NCBI GenBank assembly: GCA_030686995.1
Contig: CM060706.1
Coordinates: forward strand, 141,321,505 to 141,385,504
Source: Artemisia argyi
Lineage: Eukaryota > Streptophyta > Magnoliopsida > Asterales > Asteraceae
Reading direction: 5' to 3'
Length of the DNA stretch: 64,000 nt
Made by a program: the position numbers and the translations under genes. Below the pieces are notes generated by a model, which was given only the letters and a program-made list of their open reading frames with translations, made no database searches and was not told the DNA's origin. Shown piece by piece: positions 23,811-34,292 of the stretch; within the stretch, counting starts at the first letter, position 1, and each line of letters opens with the position of its first letter.

Positions 23811-25200
23811 CCAGGTGTTTCTCATGACGCAGTCATGCTCTGAGTGTTCCCTACGACACTTTCCGGAGCAGCTAAAAGATGGGTTGATAGGTTGCCTGCT
23901 GGAACCATCATCACTTGGAATCTCCTTAAGAAGAACTTTATTCAACGTTTTTGCCCTCCTTCTCGAACAGCAAAACAATTGGAGGAGATTCATAATTTCA
24001 GACAAGAGGAAGACGAGACATTGTACCAGGCATGGGACAGATTTAATGATCTTTTGTATAGATTCCCTACACATGACGTGAACATTCAACAAAAGGTTAA
24101 CTTGTTCTATAAAGGCATCAACATTGCAACTAGACGGATGGTTGATTCACAAGGACCTATCCCAAGAATGACATCTGCTCGAGCCTTGGATATAATTCAA
24201 GATATGGCTGACCACTCACAAAAATGGCACGATGGAGGTAGCACAAGAAGTACCAGAGGAGGTTTGGAAGGTATGAACGCCCTTACTAATCAACTCGAAA
24301 ACTTAGGAAGGGAAGTGGAGAAGCTCAAAGAAAGCGTTCATGCCATCCAAGTCAGATGCAATATTTGCGAAGGAGTCCACCTAGCAAAGGATTGCCCATT
24401 AACGGGAAAAAGGGTTGAAGAGGTAAAATACGGTGATGGACGACCATTTCAAGGCAACAGCAATGGTTATCGTGTTGGACCACTTGGGAACTTCAACAAA
24501 ATTCCTTACGGGGAGAGAAAATAAAAATTAGAAGAAACCATAACCAAATATTTGGAAGAATTAGCGAAAAGACAAAAAGAACAAGATGATTGGTTAATAG
24601 AGTTTCAGGAAAGCACCAGCAAAAGCCTCGACAGTCATGATAGGTCTCTAAAAAACCTTGAAGCTACAATTGGAAGGCTTAGTGACGAATTACACAAATG
24701 ACAAGTCATAAGAAACAAGTCTGTGGGAACATGCATGGCTCTTGTAACTAAGGATGATATCGAAGACTCTGGAGATAACTTTCATTAAGTACCATTTGAT
24801 GATTCAGATATACAAGACAACGGTTGCCAAACAAAGAAGATAGTGCGGAAGGTTTCGCCCTTCCATGCTTAATTGGGAAACATAGTTTAACAGCATTAGC
24901 TGATTTGGGAACAAGCATCAATGTCATGCCATTATCTTTATTCTGATCTTTAAACATTACTTGCCTTGAGAAGACAAATTTGGTGATTGAAATGGCCAAT
25001 ATGACTAGGGCCACTCCCGTGGGCGTTGTTAATAATGTCATTGTGACCGTTTCGAGTTCCCGGTTGATTTTGTCGTTGTTGACATGGCAAACACTCCTAA
25101 TGAAGACCTTTCCTTGCAACTGCACGAGCACGCATCAACATTTTTATGAAAGAAATTTCATTGGGAGCCTATGATGAAAGGGTTACATTCAAGATGAGGA
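23811..25200 (+). pseudogene. Element A gag (C-terminal part) and Athila-type protease
   Basis: gag begins before the CACTA insert (ATG near 13226, MEVIDIDTLTLEEY) and resumes at 23811. The block at 23844-24524 has AAKRWVDRLPAG, TLYQAWDRFNDLL and a knuckle CNICEGVHLAKDC. A coiled-coil-like stretch follows to 24790 and then the protease with ALADLGTSINVMP near 24900 and the AR-rich end near 25130. DLG/DLGAS followed by a LGRPFLATAR block is the Athila protease pattern. Stops: TGA at 23841, TAA at 24522, TGA near 24700, TAA after DNFH (24785), TGA near 24944, plus a deletion that removed the LGRPF block. The TAA after FH is also in copy A-prime. Confidence 0.85.
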
Positions 25201-26066
25201 AGACATCGCTAATTAAAAATGAGGAGGTAGCCAGTTCATGCGTAGCTAACACTGCAACCGAGGAACCTTATCCCACCGCACATGGAGTTTCTGATGAGGT
25301 ATTTAACTACATGACTCCTCTATGTCTATTATATGCGCATAACGCCGATCAAGAAACTGAAGAAGATGGTGAAAAATCGTTTGAAGGGGAAGTGGTCGAT
25401 GAGGACCCACCTCTCAAACCCTGGAGAGATAAAAAGCCAGTAACAGTTACCGTGGTAAAACATTTTTGTGAACTTATAGCCTTTGCTAATAACGGAAAAC
25501 TATGTATTCCATCATGTTGTCCAAGCACAAAATCTTGCAACGGAGGAGGACGGCTAAGATTGAGACAACTTAGAAGAGAGGGAATATGGTCATGCTATGA
25601 AGACTCGGATTTCGATCGAAACTTGTGGGACCAGAATTAACAAAATAGTATTAACTTCGATGAAGTAATCAAGTGGACATGCCATTTTTGGAAACCGGCA
25701 TTAATGATAGAGAACGGGATTACACAAGCCTGGCCGACGTGTGATCCGTCACGGAAGAAATGTAATGGAAGAGAACTGATTCATGGAGATGTGGCAAAAA
25801 GATACCAATGGGCATGCTTTAATGAATCTAGTAGATTCAAAGTTGGATATCATGGAATCTTGTTTAGAAACTGGTTAAAAGTTAAATTCGGAGAAACCCA
25901 TTTAAGTGTTAAAGACGAAATGCATCATCACAGCGAATGGGCAAAAGCAAACTTCTTTAAAAGGAATCGGCTTAATTTGGTACAATATGTAGCCCCAACG
26001 GTGTGGGATAGACCAAAGATTTCTAAGAACAGGAAGTCAGGAATTTTATCCCGACCACCCACGTGA
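25200..26066 (+). CDS. Two consecutive ORFs of unknown function in element A
   Basis: The first part runs to a stop at 25640 and the second is open from 25704 to 26066. Both are present with the same spacing in A-prime (39963-40405 and 40475-40837). Part 1 is acidic at its start (EEDGEKSFEGEVVDEDPP) and then Cys/Arg-rich (CIPSCCPSTKSCNGGG). Part 2 has MIENGITQAWPTC, CFNESS and the basic, aromatic NWLKVKFGET and ANFFKRNRLN. I know no matching domain. They occupy the place where RT would start in an autonomous Athila element. They could be a degraded element-specific protein or captured host sequence; the CDS label is tentative. Confidence 0.45.
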
Positions 26067-26080
26067 TCAACCGTGGGGAT

Positions 26081-26138
26081 GAGTCTAACTTAAAGACTCG
26101 TTAATAAACAAAAGTGCTCTTACGGGAGACAACCCGTA
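26081..26138 (+). promoter_or_regulatory. Two-hairpin module after the last ORF, element A
   Basis: Hairpin 1 is GAGTCT, 7-base loop, AGACTC (26081-26099). Hairpin 2 is TACGGG, loop AGACAA, CCCGTA (26121-26138). The same pair occurs in A-prime and in element B, where hairpin 2 has a compensating C:G to T:A change. The spacing and the CCC...GGG core are constant. Confidence 0.6.
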
Positions 26139-26256
26139 TTATCCTTTTCTTTGTTTTTGTTGGTTTGTATGTTTGTCTTATATTTTTGCTGGAATTGGAG
26201 CATGGAGGAGCGAGAGAATCAGTTTACTGCAGAAATTGATGCTCTCAAAGCAGTAA

Positions 26257-26365
26257 TTATGGCGTAACCCAGTCTTATGACTACGCCGTAACCATCCTTC
26301 CGTACTTGATCTTTCCAGGTTTTCTCTAACTACGGCGTAACTCATTCTCATGGTTACGCCGTAAC
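26257..26365 (+). promoter_or_regulatory. Internal TTACGGCGTAA cluster, element A
   Basis: Four copies (ATTATGGCGTAAC, ACTACGCCGTAAC, ACTACGGCGTAAC, GTTACGCCGTAAC) alternate in orientation within 110 bp. This is the same word as in the U3 cluster of this element's LTR, about 14 kb upstream in the window. Confidence 0.6.
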
Positions 26366-26399
26366 ACTTCTTTGAGGTGTATCCTTTAATATATTTTCA

Positions 26400-28224
26400 A
26401 ACATACTAAACTTGTATTAGTAATTAAATGAACTTTGTGGGTATGTTCCCTTAAGCCCTCACGAGACTTAACTCGTCCACTTGGGACATCAAGTGGTTTT
26501 AAAGGCTTGTTGCATACGCTAAATGCAACCGTGATTCCTACGAAAGTGAGTTAGGATTTTCTTTGTTTTTATTTTTTGCTTTTTTAGATTTATGCTTGTG
26601 GTAGTGTTGTGATTTCAGGGAAATGGAGTTTGCTCATGAAGGCTAGTCGAAGGCACAAAGATTTCTCGTAATCCTTCTTTAAATTTGGAGCAAATTTCAG
26701 GGAACTTCTCGCTCTAATTCTACCATCTCTTCATATTTACTTCAATTTTAGTACAAAAGGGACTTTGTACATTTCAAGTGGGGGGACGGGAGTAGAATTA
26801 TCTTGAACTTTATCACCCCTCATTTTTCTAGTTTATTTTGAAATTTTTTTCCATTTTTATACTTTTGACATGTTTTTCTTAACCGAACTAGATAGACCTT
26901 AGCCGAGCGCATTTAACCCTTGAATTAAATGGTGAGGATTTGCCTATTGAATTTCACCCTATTTACCCAAATCCACCAAAATATTGAGTGTGCCGGTAGT
27001 TTTGTAAACTTCAGAACTTGGATTTTGCATCATTTCAAACCCATAGACGAGTAATGTGCTAGACACGTTTGGAAGGGACAACTTTAGAAGGTAATGTTTT
27101 AGGATTATCAACCAAATAGCCTTATATGTGTGTGTTTATCGATTAGTCACATTGACTTCTCGACCCCCGTGTAAACCCTTTTGTTGCACTCATCTTTAGT
27201 GCAAGATACCCCTAGTACACCCTTTTGAGCCATTCCTTTCGTTTCTTACCCAAGATACATTATTTCGATACACCATTACACCTTAGCCTACCATCTAGTA
27301 TAGTCTATGATTGGGAAGTTGTTGTTTGCCCTAGTTCGAGGTCTAAGTGGATGAATTCAGGAATCACACCTACAAAGAAATATCATTGAAGATCATTTGA
27401 AGACCCCCCAAATTCTCATGTATTGTTCATCTCAAGTGGGGGGATGTATATTGTTGATGCCAAAAAAAATGTGAAATTCCGTATGTAGATACTTGAAATA
27501 AACAGGTGCACCAATGTATAGCACCTTGATGAAGAGCTTATCAAAGATTTAATATCGAAGAGGCCACTTCGGTCACATTTGAAGACAAGGGTTGGTGAAT
27601 AATTCTACGCCAACATGAAGATAAAGTTTTGTGCCTATAATGACGTCCCCTAATGGCACATTTACTTGCTATGATCCAATTTATGCATTTTGAAGTTTAG
27701 ACCTTGGGCGAACGGTAAATGGTAATGACTTAGTTGTAGGCTTAGACTATTTGCTTGTTATTTTTCATTTTACACCAATTATGTGAAATCCTATGTCTAT
27801 TCCTACCCTTAGTCGTGAATCATGCTTAGGTAAAGGAGTCGAGCAGGTCTTAGTGTCTTGCCCGGCGTTCCGGTCATGTATCATTTCCTTTATCGCTTTT
27901 ACCGTAGCATGTTAGTAACGACACCACACCCTTAACCTTATATGTGTTCACCCAATGTTGCCTTCAAGAGTTGTTCCGACCTTAGCTCTATGGTAGAATA
28001 CATACTATGACTGTGCAATGAGTGGTCACCCCGAAAATTGACACTTATAATATAGAGAGAGTGAGTGTTTGTTCCCCTTTTCGTGAGGTGTTCGGCTTTG
28101 AGAAATTCTAACAAAGGATATTTTTAAATTCATATTTTCTGAGTAATATTGGGGGATATCTTTTTGAGAATACTTCTAATAAGGTCAACTTGAGGGCAGG
28201 TAGAGTTCAAGTGGGGGATATTAA
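26400..28224 (+). other. Non-coding 3' region of element A with polypurine tracts
   Basis: No ORF. Three TTCAAGTGGGGG-like tracts occur near 26776, 27431 and 28207. The last abuts the 3' LTR and is therefore the true plus-strand primer; the other two are internal look-alikes. In other Athila elements this interval can hold an env-like gene; none is recognisable here. Confidence 0.6.
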
Positions 28225-28332
28225 CATCAAATAACCCTAACATTTAAGTGTCAATTTCCCCTATTATGCTCATTTAAAGAGACGAGGAAATTGGAAAATA
28301 CGTACAAAGATAGACAAATCCAAGTATGCTGG
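28225..28332 (+). repeat. Truncated 3' LTR of element A
   Basis: Matches the first ~200 bp of the 5' LTR with an internal gap and stops at CCAAGTATGCTGGA, where sequence of another element begins. Confidence 0.8.
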
Positions 28333-28339
28333 ATCAATG

Positions 28340-29068
28340 GTGCGTTTGGTGTGGAAATCGACATGGTCATAGAAGATTTTAATTAAGAGCCAAAGATCTA
28401 TGCCATGATGAGGGACTTTTTGGAGTAAGTCCTTGAAACGAGTCCATGCTTCATAGAGAGTTTCACCTTGACGTTGTTGGAACATCAAGATGTCATTTCT
28501 AAGCTTAGTAGTTCTCCCCGATGGGAAAAATTGAGCAAGGAAACGAGTGGTGAGATCATCCCAAGAGGTGATGGATCCCTCGGGTAAACGCTCAAGCCAT
28601 TGACTAGCTTGGTCACGTAGTTCTCCCCGATGGGAAAAATTGAGCAAGGAAACGAGTGGTGAGATCATCCCAAGAGGTGATGGATCCCGCGGGTAAACGC
28701 TCAAGCCATTGACTAGCTTGGTCACGTAGAGAGAATTGGAATAGAGGCAATCGGTTCGTCTCTCTAGTTACAACATCAAGGTCTATGGAATCTACTATTT
28801 TGAGGAAATCCTTGAGATGTTGATTAGGATCTTCGGAACGAAGTCCATGGAATGCACATCCGCTTTGCACTAACCGGATGGTGTCGGATCGCAAGGGAGA
28901 CACATTGGCTCCTTGAGTGAGCTCAATGGTGTTTCGATAGCCTTGGTGGCTAGGACGGGAATACTCTCCTAAAGTTCGGGGTCTAAGAGGTTGGTTTGGT
29001 TGTGGTGGGTTTTGTGGATGGTTTTGTTGTGGTGGGTTGATGGGGTCAAAGAGATTACCACCTTCCAT
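28340..29068 (-). pseudogene. gag of element B-prime
   Basis: Starts MEGGNLFDPINPPQQ with a Pro/Asn/Gln-rich leader. The capsid-like block follows with LRDQASQWLERLPAGSITSW and ETLYEAWTRFKDLL, an Athila gag pattern. A 109-bp tandem duplication (units starting at 28508 and 28617) shifts the frame in the conserved block. The frame ends at HTKRTIDPA at the truncation point. This gag is absent from element B although the LTR is shared. Confidence 0.85.
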
Positions 29069-29242
29069 GATGGCGGATGGTAAAAGTTACGAACAAAGGA
29101 ATGAAGAAATGAGATAGACTAAAGGAACCTATAAAAATAAAATAAAAAAAATCTTACTAGAAAGGAATCTAGCAAGTAGACCTAATAAAAAGAAATTCTA
29201 ACCTAGACAATAACTATTCCCTGGGCTACGGCGGTAAAAACT

Positions 29243-30688
29243 TGATGTGCGGGATTACGCCCTCACAAAAGGTTTTACCTCTCAAGGGATCTTGAGAAGC
29301 TTGAAATCCTCGCCAGGCAGTGTACCTAATCGTTGTAGTATAGTATAGTGACAAGTACCGGGGGATTGATCGTTCAACTCAGGAATAGTGTTCGCAAGGA
29401 TTAAAAAGTCTACTAAACTAGGTCTAAAGGTGAGAGATGATTCTTTTTGTATTTTTATATTTTTATAAAAGCAAATAAAAATCTCGGTTTTGAAGGAGTG
29501 GGCAGAATTAGTTGCTAGTCAACTAACCCAATTAACTAAATATGTAATAAAAATGAAATAAAATAAAACTTAAACTAATTTGTGGTGGAAACAATAATAA
29601 GAGAAAATGTGTTTACTTAGATTTCATTACTCCCTAGATATCTTTTACCGGTTGATTATCTTGTTACAATTGCATGGATGACAGGTTATATTCCTTAATA
29701 CTAGTCGTAGGGCTGTGTACGATATTACCTAACTCTATAGGCTTCTACTTCATTCTAGGTCGAGGCGACTACTAGCTCCTAACGTAGTATCACTAGTAGT
29801 TGCCTACGCATTAAATACAACCAATAGATCGTAGTACACCTCCGATCATGTTTCTTAAGACGTTCAAGCAAGTTACCAATTGGAAGTCTGCCAGTTTTCT
29901 TAATCCTAAAATCGAATTTAAGCATCCACAACAATTATAAACAAACCATCAACCAATAATCAGAATCTAGTTTTCATTACATCTAAGCAAACACAAGAAA
30001 AACCTAGCCTAGCATGTTAAAAAGAAGACAAGCATAAGATAAAATCAAACAACACATAGTCATATTGAATGATTATTAGAAAACTTATCTTCAATTGAAC
30101 ATGGATGGAATAAGGGTTGAAACCCTTATTGTTACAGAAAATTCGTCTAGGGTTTGCACACAAAAGTTCTCCAAAAGTTCCCACCCTTAATGAATGAAAA
30201 TTAGAAAACTATATATAGATTTTACACCTTGACGATGTCACATTGTATTGTGTGACGTCATCAAATCGCCGCCAAATTAAAGGTCGTATTGCCTAGATCC
30301 AATCTTGACGCCGTCATGTTGAAAATAAGCTCTGGGCCGTCACGTATAAGTTGATCCTGACGGCCTTGGTGACATCGTCAGGCATTTTTGCCTTCAAATA
30401 GTTCTGGGCCATCATGTGTATTTTCCATATCTACCTCTTTTTTCAAGCTTGATGCCGTCACTTGTATAGCCTTGACGCCGTCAGGTACTGTTCCCAGCAA
30501 GGATTTTGAGACTTTGTCGTTTTCTTCACTTAATCGCACCAAAAACGTCCAAAATGCTTTCTTTTCCAGATTTCTCCTCAAAAGTACCTAAAATGACAAA
30601 AGGAAAGATTTAGGGCAATAATTGATCAAATAATCACGAATTCGGGGTTAAATGACCCCCTAAAAGCGGTACACTTTTCGCCTTATCA
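29243..30688 (-). repeat. LTR of element B-prime (1446 bp)
   Basis: Minus-strand start TGATAAGGCGAAAAGTGTAC, end GCACATCA, followed by a degenerate primer site. A TGACGGCGTCA-type cluster (about 30229-30490) precedes a TATATATA box at about 30210. It forms an inverted pair with the LTR at 31327-32769. Confidence 0.85.
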
Positions 30689-31326
30689 CGTAGTCATGCT
30701 CCGAGTGTTCCCTATGACACTTTCCGGAGCTGCTAAAAGATGGGTTGATAGGTTGCCTGCTGGAACCATCAACACTTGGAATCTCCTCAAGAAGAACTTT
30801 ATTCAACGTTTTTGCCCTCCTTCTCAAACAACAAAACAATTGGAGGAGCATAATTTCAGACAAGAGGAAGACGAGCCATTGTACCAGGCATGGGACAGAT
30901 TTAATGATCTCTTGTATAGATGCCCTACACATGACGTGAACATTCAACAGAAGGTCAACCTGTTCTATAAAGGCATCAACATTGCAACTAGACGGATGGT
31001 TGATTCACAAGGACCTATCCCAGGAATGACACCTGCTCGAGCCTTGGATATAATTCAAGATATGGCTGACCACTCACAAAAATGGCACGATGGAGGTAGC
31101 ACAAGAAGTATCGGAGGAGGTTTGGAAGGTATGAACCCTTACTAATCAACTCGAAAACTTAGGAAGGGAAGTGAAGAAGCTCAAAGAAAATATTCATGCC
31201 ATCAAAGTCGGATGCGATATTTGTGAAGGAGCCCACCTAGCAAAGGATTGCCCATTAATGGGAAAAAGGGTTGAAGAGGTCAAATACAGTGACGGACGAC
31301 CATTTCAAGGCAACAACAATGGTTAT
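30689..31326 (+). pseudogene. A-prime gag, part upstream of element B
   Basis: Has AAKRWVDRLPAG and TLYQAW-type motifs (here PLYQAWDRFNDLL) and the knuckle region near 31215. One codon is lost near 30848 and one frameshift occurs near 31135. It stops at the GTTAT target duplication of element B and resumes at 39185. Confidence 0.85.
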
Positions 31327-32769
31327 TGATGAAGCGAAAAGTGTACTGCTTTTGGGGGGTCATTTTAGGCCAAAGTCGAGATTATTTGATCAAATATTGC
31401 ACTAAATCGTTCCTTTTGTCATTTTAGGTACTTTTGAGAGGAATTTTACAAAAGGAAGCATTTTGGACATTTTTGGAGCGAAAAAGTGAAGAAAACGACA
31501 AAGTCTCAAAATCATGCTGGAAATTGCACTTGACGACGTCACATGGTGCTAGTGACGGCGTCATGAGTTGACAAAAGGGTGGATAAATCAATTACACGTG
31601 ATGCGCCATAATGTTTTGTAAAGGGGTCGTGATGGCGTCACATATTAAATTGTCAAGGCCATCAAGAGTAATTGCAAATAGTGACGCCCAGAACCCATAA
31701 AGAGTGACGGCATCAGAAGTGGATCTAGGCAATACCAGTTTATTTTGGCGGCGAGTTGATGGCGTCACACATTACTCTTGACGCCGTCAGGATACAAATC
31801 TATATATAGTTTTCTAGTTTTCATTCATTGTGTGCAACTTTGAAGGGAGAAAAACCCTAGACGAAATTTAAAGCTACTTTAAGGGTTTCAACCCTTTGTT
31901 TCTTCCATGATTAATTGAAGATAAGTCCTTTATCAAATCATTCAATATGTCTATGTGTTGTTTGATTATATCTTATGCTTGTCTTCTCTTTATCATGCTA
32001 GGCTAGGTTTTCTTTGTGTTTGCTTAGATGTAATGAAACTTAGATATTGATTATGGGTTGGTTGTTTGTTTATAATTGTTGTGGATGAATGAATTCGATG
32101 TTATGCTTAAGAAAACTGGCAGACTTCCAATTGGTAACTTGCTTGAACGTCTTAAGAAACATGATCGGAGGTGTACTAAGATATTTTGGTTGTATTTAAT
32201 GCGTAGGTAACAACTAATGAGGCCATGTTAGGAGCTAGTAGTTGGCTCGACATAGGAAGAGGTAGAAGCTTATTGAGTTCGGGAAGATCGTACACGGACC
32301 TACGAATGGTATTAAGGAATATAACCCGTCATCCATGAAATTGTAACAAACTAATCAACCTGTAAAAGATAGCTAGGGAGTAGTGAAATCTAAGTAAACA
32401 CAATTTTCTCTCATTATTGTTTACGCCACAATTTAGCTTAAGTTTAGTTTATTTTATTTTGATTACATCTTTAGTTAATTGGGTTAGTTGATTAGCAACT
32501 AATTCCGCCCACTCTTTCCAAAAACCGAGATTTTTACTTGCTTTCTCTAAAATATAAAAATACAAAAAGAATTATCCCTCACCTCTAGACCTTGTTTTAG
32601 TGAGTTTTAACCCTAGCGAACACTATTATTTGAGTTGAACGATCAATCCCCCGGTACTTGTCACTATACTATACTACAAAGAACAGGTACACTGCCTGGT
32701 GGGGATTGCAAGCTTCTCAAGATCCTTTGAGAGGTAAAACCTTTTGCGAGGGCGCAATTCCACGCATCA
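31327..32769 (+). repeat. 5' LTR of element B (1443 bp)
   Basis: TGATGAAGCG at the start, CCACGCATCA at the end. Same family as 37741-39184 and, inverted, 29243-30688. Confidence 0.92.
31528..31808 (+). promoter_or_regulatory. TGACGGCGTCA near-palindrome cluster and TATA box, element B U3
   Basis: About nine copies or near copies (TGACGACGTCA, TGACGGCGTCA, TGATGGCGTCA, TGACGCCGTCA) lie in 260 bp and end about 12 bp before TATATATA at 31801-31808. The word is two facing TGACG half-sites. TGACG is the as-1/TGA-bZIP core; factor binding here is inferred. Confidence 0.65.
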
Positions 32770-32775
32770 AGTTTT

Positions 32776-32794
32776 TGGCGCCGCAGCCCGGGGA
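32776..32794 (+). other. Primer binding site of element B
   Basis: TGGCGCCGCAGCCCGGGGA lies six bases after the LTR end. It is tRNA-Asp-like with a two-base difference from element A's site. Confidence 0.8.
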
Positions 32795-33297
32795 ATATTT
32801 ATTGTCTAGGTTAAAATTTCTTTTTATTAGGTCTACTTGCTAGATTCCTTTTTACTAAGATTTTTATTTTATTTTTATAGGTTTCTTTAGTCTATCTTAT
32901 TTGTTTGTTTCTGTTGACATAAATAATGCCTAAAAACATTATTAACATATTATCAACATCTCTATATTTTGATTATTACAAAATATAAACTCATAGAACT
33001 AAAACTTGTGACTTAAACAAGTATTTAGTGATTAACATTTTCTCTTTACATCCAAATCACTTAAGGTATGAATAAACAAAGTGTTTAGTGCAATTTATAA
33101 TCAAAGGGAAATTTAATTAAATATTACAAAGTTTATTTAATTATATAAACATATTATATATTTTTGAATAACACTTTTGGTAATAAAGAAAAAAGTTTTA
33201 TTCATACTAAATATATGAATTCAAATTTTTAACCAAAATCAGTTAGTTTTTCACCAAATAAACTTTCCCCACTAGAAAACAAAAATTCTGGCCGTTA

Positions 33298-33380
33298 CAG
33301 CTGGGCGGCCCCCTTAATTATAAGGGGCGGTCCCCTTAATTTTAAGGGGGCCGGCCTTGATTTAAGGGGACCGGCCACGC
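33298..33380 (+). repeat. GC-rich palindromic triplet in the solo LTR U3
   Basis: Three adjacent units of about 26 bp, each self-complementary (for example CCCCTTAATTTTAAGGGG), alternate with GGCCGG. They lie just upstream of the TATA box. Confidence 0.7.
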
Positions 33381-33740
33381 TCCTCTGTCAGAATTTGTTG
33401 CCTATAAATACCACCTTAAATCTGGAATTTTTCTCACCTTTTGCACTCCTAAACTTTCTGTTCTAGATCTCAATTTCCAATCTCTAAATCCTTTGATCAT
33501 ACATTCTTAAATCTTTGTTTCTTAGTGATCCAAAGATCATCCTATCAAGTGCAAGAGAAGAATACGTCTATCCCTCAAGACAAGAAGTATTACAACTGGT
33601 TGTGATCTTCACATCTAAGTTGTTTGAGCATCATCATTATATTCATCTCATTTTGTGATTAGTTGTGAATATTTGTTAGAAGATAGTTTAGTTAGATATA
33701 TATAGTGTGATTGGTTAGTAGTTAGTTGTGAAGAAGAAAA

Positions 33741-33855
33741 GTTAGGAAGAAGATTGGTGTGTAGAAGATAGTTGTGAAGAAGATTGGTGTGTAGAAGATA
33801 GGTGTGAAGAAAATTGGTGTGTAGGAGATAGGTGTGAAGAAGTGGTGTGATCAAG
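33741..33855 (+). repeat. 30-bp minisatellite in the solo LTR
   Basis: About 3.5 units of a GTGAAGAAGATTGGTGTGTA-type sequence with exact 30-bp spacing at 33751, 33781 and 33811. Confidence 0.85.
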
Positions 33856-34292
33856 TAGTGAATAGGTGTGAAATAGTTGTGTAGAAGGTATGAATAAGTT
33901 GTGACGTAGTTGTGGTGTGCAAATTGGTGTGTAAGGTTTTCTCCGCCATAAGGGAGCTTGTTGACATAGTGAAGAAAACTCTCGAGTTAGGTGCTCGGGG
34001 AGTGGAGTAGGGCAAGGAAGGTGACCTTGTAGCCGAACCACTATAAATCTCTTGTCTCTCAGTTTGATCTTTCCAACTCTCATCTATTTCTTTACTTACA
34101 TTATTATTGATTTATCGTACTTATTTAGTGTTGTTCATATTGTACATGACTTGATTTCATATAGCATCGAATCTATATTTTTGAAAACAAAGAAAACTTT
34201 CAAACAATCTTTTATAACAAATTAAAAAGACGTAAAACTATTCAACCCCCCTTCTAGTTTTCCACAGTTTCCTTTGTTCGTAAACTATATCG

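Larger units (their letters stand above)
11379..28332 (+). mobile_element. Athila-like non-autonomous LTR element A (opened by a CACTA transposon)
   Basis: The 5' LTR (1.73 kb) is followed by a tRNA-Asp primer site and a gag start. A 10.45-kb CACTA insertion comes next, then the rest of gag, an Athila-type protease, two unrecognised ORFs, a hairpin module and about 2 kb of non-coding DNA with polypurine tracts. Only the first ~108 bp of the 3' LTR remain before a junction with another element at 28332/28333. No reverse transcriptase, RNase H or integrase is visible, so it must have relied on another element. Gag-protease-only elements of this sort are known from plants as TR-GAG elements. The 3' target duplication is lost. 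Confidence 0.85.
28333..30688 (-). mobile_element. Truncated element of family B (B-prime), minus orientation
   Basis: On the minus strand: a complete LTR (30688-29243), a mutated tRNA-Asp primer site and gag, cut off at 28333. The LTR is the same family as the LTRs of element B. It joins element A's 3' LTR on one side and A-prime gag on the other. The 3' half is missing, so the junction at 28332/28333 is a deletion or recombination scar. Confidence 0.8.
32912..34266 (+). mobile_element. Solo LTR, 1355 bp, inside element B
   Basis: Starts TGTTGACATAA, ends AGTTTTCCACA and is flanked by the duplication GTTTC (32907-32911, 34267-34271). Removing it restores the leader that B-prime also has (TTTC-CTTTGTTCGTAA). 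A TATAAATA box lies at about 33403. There is no internal region, so it is the product of LTR-LTR recombination. It is probably Copia-type, judged only from the ends. Confidence 0.85.
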
